From the NCBI RefSeq assembly GCF_000224145.3, contig NC_020179.2:1699612-1763611 (forward strand): DNA of 64,000 nt, in the 5' to 3' direction. The stretch is from Ciona intestinalis. Its lineage: Eukaryota > Chordata > Ascidiacea > Phlebobranchia > Cionidae. Under the pieces are notes generated by a model, which was not told the origin of the DNA, did no database searches, and saw only the letters and a list, made by a program, of their open reading frames with translations. How positions within the stretch are numbered: the stretch's first letter is position 1; each line of letters opens with the position of its first letter. Shown in pieces: positions 63,394-64,000 of this stretch. Position numbers and translations under genes: made by a program.

Positions 63394-63710
63394 CGCCCAA
63401 TGTTCAGAGCGGTTTCTTCACGGTTGGATTTTTACGTGGACATCGTCGTAAGAGATGCTACGTTAGAAATTTAGTTCACTGTCAATGTGACTCTATTAGT
63501 AACCCGATGCAGTGTCATGGCTGCTGATTCGGTGCGTAACATTCGGACGTTGGTATATTTACATCCGACGAGAGTATTGCAGTACCAATATGGCGATACT
63601 TTAAAACAACTTGGTTCAACTGCAGCTAATAAAACAGCCACGTAATACAGGTTCGAACTATTCATTTCCTGAGATGGTTTTACTAACTGCATTGCCGTCT
63701 ACATTGTTGA

Positions 63711-63899
63711 ATGCTTTACACTTGCGAAATATTTGAAAAGTTTAAAATCACAAAGACATGTGTATGTATTGGTATATTATTGATAGCAAGTGTTTTGCTG
63801 TGTTATGGTTTCCAGTTATTCTTCAAGCGTTCAGAAGTTTCTGCACGCCAACTATCGGCGCTCAATTCTTTCAATAAGTCTTCAACTGAAATAATATAA
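63711..63899 (+). CDS. Doubtful small membrane ORF (62 aa)
   Basis: ATG-initiated ORF with a short basic head, one hydrophobic helix (CVCIGILLIASVLLCYGF) and a Ser-rich tail. The layout resembles the first exon of a type II Golgi enzyme, but no good donor is visible and the frame closes after 62 codons. It may be a small membrane protein or chance. Confidence 0.2.
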   Translation: MLYTCEIFEKFKITKTCVCIGILLIASVLLCYGFQLFFKRSEVSARQLSALNSFNKSSTEII

Positions 63900-63913
63900 A
63901 TGTTAAATATGAA

Positions 63914-64000
63914 TATATAGTTTTTGGAGTAAGACGGGACACCTATAGCACATAATATCCAAACGTATTTTAAACAATTACCAACGATCGATGAAAGTCT
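63914..64000. mobile_element. MITE (Cimi-like), cut by window end
   Basis: Left part only; the rest lies beyond base 64000. Confidence 0.75.

Larger units (their letters stand above)
62354..63710. other. Repeat-rich intergenic region after the ZP gene
   Basis: Three MITEs, one assembly gap and about 300 bases (63395-63710) of unrecognised, less AT-rich sequence. No gene seen. Confidence 0.6.

Overview
The window is a stretch of a tunicate genome, almost certainly Ciona (C. intestinalis/robusta group). This rests on compact intron-rich chordate genes, AT-rich introns, two very abundant short repeats that look like the Ciona MITE and composite SINE described as Cimi-1 and Cics-1, and about 0.7% divergence between two apparently allelic copies of one segment. 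Three runs of N (19071-19120, 53785-53834, 63153-63234) mark assembly gaps. Family names come from memory of protein families; no database was searched.

Layout, left to right: (1) 92-5776, minus: SMARCAL1, the annealing helicase, ten exons visible, 3' end beyond base 1. (2) 6186-7379, plus: an intronless gene for a 397-residue basic, Cys-containing protein of unknown family, head to head with SMARCAL1. (3) 7690-14257, minus: PLRG1, a spliceosomal WD40 protein, 13 exons. (4) 14748-25659, plus: SUZ12 (PRC2 subunit), divergent from PLRG1 across 490 bp; one exon and about 840 bp of its surroundings are present twice around an assembly gap. (5) 26742-27071, minus: a tentative two-exon gene for a 44-residue protein with promoter-like motifs upstream. 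(6) 29545-30831 and 31941-33221, plus: two tandem genes for short secreted Reeler-domain proteins. (7) 34001-35662, plus: TOPORS, a RING E3 ligase, intronless CDS. (8) 36206-56437, plus: CTC1, the large subunit of the CST telomere/polymerase-alpha complex. I could model it through 30 exons into one open frame of 1213 codons, close to the roughly 1217 residues of human CTC1. (9) 57115-62353, plus: a membrane zona-pellucida-domain protein with a furin-like site followed by an EGF-like module and a transmembrane helix, 11 exons. (10) 62354-64000: repeat-rich, one doubtful small ORF.

The genes are not an operon or pathway island. SMARCAL1 and CTC1 both act at stressed replication forks and telomeres, but nothing in the sequence suggests that their closeness matters. 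Two gene pairs are head to head (SMARCAL1 with the unknown ORF; PLRG1 with SUZ12) and may share promoters.

Repeats fill the introns: about 28 MITE copies with the inverted ends GGGTGGGGGAAGATGGGACACC, more than 35 full or partial tRNA-derived SINEs, a third family ending in a GACGAATAAAGTTATTATT-like tail, a non-autonomous hAT element with 8-bp target duplications, a fold-back element with a G-rich core, a compound element present in two inverted copies, and three minisatellites. I saw no recognisable retrovirus, LTR or Polinton remnant, no CRISPR array and no genuine tRNA or rRNA gene.
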